From Acanthacorydalis orientalis (lineage: Eukaryota > Arthropoda > Insecta > Megaloptera > Corydalidae), in assembly GCA_034766995.1 (NCBI GenBank), contig CM068317.1, positions 49,438,425-49,502,424 on the forward strand: a stretch of DNA of 64,000 nucleotides, read 5' to 3'. Position 1 is the stretch's first letter; every line of letters starts with the position of its first letter. The position numbers and the translations under genes were made by a program. Shown here piece after piece: positions 61,800-64,000 of the stretch. Under the pieces are notes generated by a model. That model was not told where the DNA came from, did no database searches, and was given only the letters and a program-made list of their open reading frames with translations.

Positions 61800-63718
61800 T
61801 AAAATTAATATTTTCATATAAAGGCAAGGCAATCGAAACAGAGAGAGAGAGACCTTTAATCATTCTATTTTTAAACACTCCAGCACTTCCATCGACAGAG
61901 GGAAAGTTATATGATAAAAAAACGATTCTGTTTGTATCGGTAGTTTTGATGGAAGACATTAGAAAATCGTACAAGTAATTAAAGAGTTTCTATAAAAGAT
62001 TTCGACACTAGCTTAAATTGATTTTCACAAATTAATAATTTTTTCATCGCGCAAAACAATAAAAATAGTTCTGGTTAAAAATCAGTATTGGACACCTTTG
62101 ATGCTTGTTCATATTCATTTCGATGAAAATGTCATCATCCTGACACCATCACGGTAAATAACTGTTAATCTATAGCGATTTTTCAGTACTTTGTAGCTGG
62201 TAAGATTATAGGATCGTCATCGAAATGTGTATCAGCGATAATCAAAGACAGTCAGTAATGATTTATTGAACATTTTTGTTCTGAAAATGTTTTAATTGTT
62301 TGTAACTCAAGGTAACTAAAAGGTTTGAAAGGGTTAGAGTTGCACAAATCGATTTTTCACTGTCCTACGAACCACATTCAAGTTTTTGATTTTTCAATAG
62401 TTAATTACTGATCAGTTTTGATTACTGTTCTCAACTCAAGTATCGATTAATTAATTGAGAGAAAGAACTTTTACTTCATATATTTTTCCAGTGAAACTAT
62501 ACACTATTTACATTATTTCACAACAATTTAAACAATTGATGGAATACTTAAATGAAGATATTATCATTTTGAATAAATTCACTTTATTAAAGAATTTCTT
62601 TTCTCATCCCACAAAACCTAAACAGCTCTTCAAGTCAAAAATGTACAATAAATCTCTTTTAATTATTGTTGTTGTGAATATAAATGCTGATGTCTCATCT
62701 TCAAGACTGTAAAGTACTGAAAGATCTTTATATTCCTCGACAATTAAAAATAATCGTAGAAAAAGTTTGACCAGAGATTTTTTAATAGTTTGTGAAAGTG
62801 AAAAAGAAGTCAATTTGTACGAATGAAAACGTTCTTTCTTTAATTTATATTCTCATGCATTTCAGAAACAACCACACAAGTAAAAAAAAAACGAAAAAGT
62901 GCGACAGAACTGGATAGAAAACCGTTTGCAATTCCAAATACGCTCATGAATAAAGATGCTCATGTACTTTTCACAGTTTTTTTTTCAGCACTAGAGATTA
63001 ATTTTTTATGCTGGACGGCACTCGATCAACCGACTGAATCGGCCACTCCTCACACAACACACCACCAGTCGGTGTACACACACAGAAACACATTACCGTA
63101 ATAACGTTTCGATTTGTCGAAATATCGCCGATAACGAGCCGCTTTCTTCCCCGTTCGATACCCCACTAGGTAAACAACCACTGACGTTATTTACATTTCG
63201 ATTGTTATTCTGCGTGGATGTAGATAACTTCGGTGGAAAAAGAAACGACGACGGTAATAAATCTGTCAGTGCTTGTAAACGATCGGTTGATATTTACCTT
63301 CAGGCCCCTTTTTTTCACGGCTGCTGTTATGGTATCGGTACACACAAACATACACACACACACACACAGAAAAATCCTGGTAATGATCCGCGTGCTGATT
63401 GCCCGTCTGGGACAATGATCGACGGACGGACGTGTGTTTTTTTATGTGCACCTGGTGTGAACGTGGACGGAAAATAATTCACTGGACGCAAGATCGATTA
63501 TCCAAATATGTCATATAGATATTCGAGAACAATTACTAATATTGAAATAATTATTGTTATCGAATGGTGGTCGGCGTGGGACACGGGGATGGCCACCCTG
63601 CCACTTTAATAAATTATTAAATGGGTGTCTATTGAATTTGTACGAATAATCTAAATGATTAATTGTTTTTAGAACGTGGAAGTTAATAATTACTTGGATA
63701 TAAATTTATTGATTTTCA
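61800..63718. other. Gr 5' flank: no gene recognised
   Basis: AT-rich to 62990, then GC-richer at 63000-63480 with a (CA)n run at 63341-63367. A short Cys-containing frame ends at 63477 and is not credited. The dispersed motif CATTTCGATG occurs at about 62117. Confidence 0.35.
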
Positions 63719-63748
63719 TATCTCTCTATCTATCTGTCTGTCTGTATG

Positions 63749-63806
<58 letters not shown>
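63719..63806. repeat. (CTAT)n(TA)n microsatellite
   Basis: TCTATCTGTCTG repeats change into a pure TA run that ends at a mariner terminal repeat. Confidence 0.9.
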
Positions 63807-63810
<4 letters not shown>

Positions 63811-63860
63811 GTATACAAATTAATTCGTTGTTTTTTTATATAAAAAAATCAATGTTTATA
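63807..63860 (-). mobile_element. Mariner terminal fragment (family M1 3' end)
   Basis: TTAGGTATACAAATTAATTC followed by the block AAAATCAATGTTTA matches the 3' end at 43633. Similarity fades after about 55 bp, and the window ends soon after. Confidence 0.5.
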
Positions 63861-64000
63861 ATCAACAATCAAGATAATAATTAATCAATCATCGGACAGT
63901 TCATGAAGTAAGTGAAGGAATAAAAATTCATTTCACCACATAGTAAAAAAATATATTTGCATTTTTTCAAATTAATTTTCGACTCATTCTACAGTTCACA

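Noticed and set aside
63202..63477. Cys-containing frame ending CPSGTMIDGRTCVFLCAPG, which looks faintly like a secreted domain exon
   Set aside because: Only about 30 residues after a CA repeat, with another long frame overlapping it; no supporting neighbouring exon. Probably chance.

Overview
The window looks like nuclear DNA of an insect with a large, repeat-filled genome. It is AT-rich, packed with long (TA)n tracts, and carries many dead Tc1/mariner-type transposons. The only recognisable protein gene has four exons with GT-AG introns and encodes an insect-type chemoreceptor. CpG is not obviously depleted in the GC-richer patches, and the receptor resembles wasp/bee/sawfly gustatory receptors. 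Hymenoptera is therefore my preferred guess, but it is not proven. There is no bacterial, phage or CRISPR-like structure.

Gene. A gustatory-receptor (Gr) family gene lies on the minus strand between 60922 and 50735. Exons 60922-60502, 59262-59029, 57500-57277 and 51034-50735 join in compatible phases (1, 1, 0) into one uninterrupted 392-residue reading frame. It ends with the family's C-terminal signature (SYLVVLLQF, a variant of TYhhhhhQF). Its third intron is 6.2 kb and holds a mariner relic, a piggyBac-like end, a perfect hairpin, a (TA)n tract and a deletion-type mariner. The first intron has a tandem duplication.

Mobile elements. All copies are broken. (1) A mariner family of short internally deleted copies (75-395, 9014-9410, about 17600-17990, 43633-44112, 55929-56453, plus an end at 63807) shares the same N-terminal to C-terminal junction. 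(2) A TIR-to-TIR mariner of about 1.3 kb lies at 45598-46888. (3) Mariner fragments lie at 411-960, 5229-5575, 9411-10140, 35632-36010, 47440-47661 and 52480-52945. (4) Two other Tc1/IS630-type relics lie at 40115-40990 and 49702-50270. (5) piggyBac-like TTAA-CCCC ends lie at 47662, 47859 and 53953, the first sitting inside a mariner. (6) Helitron 3' ends lie at 5001 and 24798, the second preceded by helicase C-terminal coding remains. (7) RTE-like non-LTR retrotransposon 3' ends lie at 25460-25985 (minus), 33174-33557 (plus) and 38325-38500 (minus). (8) A palindromic MITE is present in two copies (26676-26833, 27877-28045).

Other repeats. About forty (TA)n or compound microsatellites are present, along with a 1.5-kb degenerate TATC array (13369-14912) and a fourfold tandem repeat of about 275 bp (19151-20245). 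A 71-bp-armed foldback surrounds a (TA)n core (36886-37215). Several duplicated segments have microsatellites inside or at the edge.

GC-richer patches (for example 1020-1480, 4190-4640, 11100-11690, 24280-24720, 38820-39300, 44990-45300, 46900-47210, 55140-55640) are candidate regulatory or untranslated exonic sequence of unseen neighbours, but no protein could be recognised in them. The remainder is AT-rich intergenic or intronic DNA in which I see nothing. I found no new biological system. The most worthwhile signals are the receptor gene, the deletion-derived mariner family, the close association of transposon ends with (TA)n tracts, and the two long inverted repeats.
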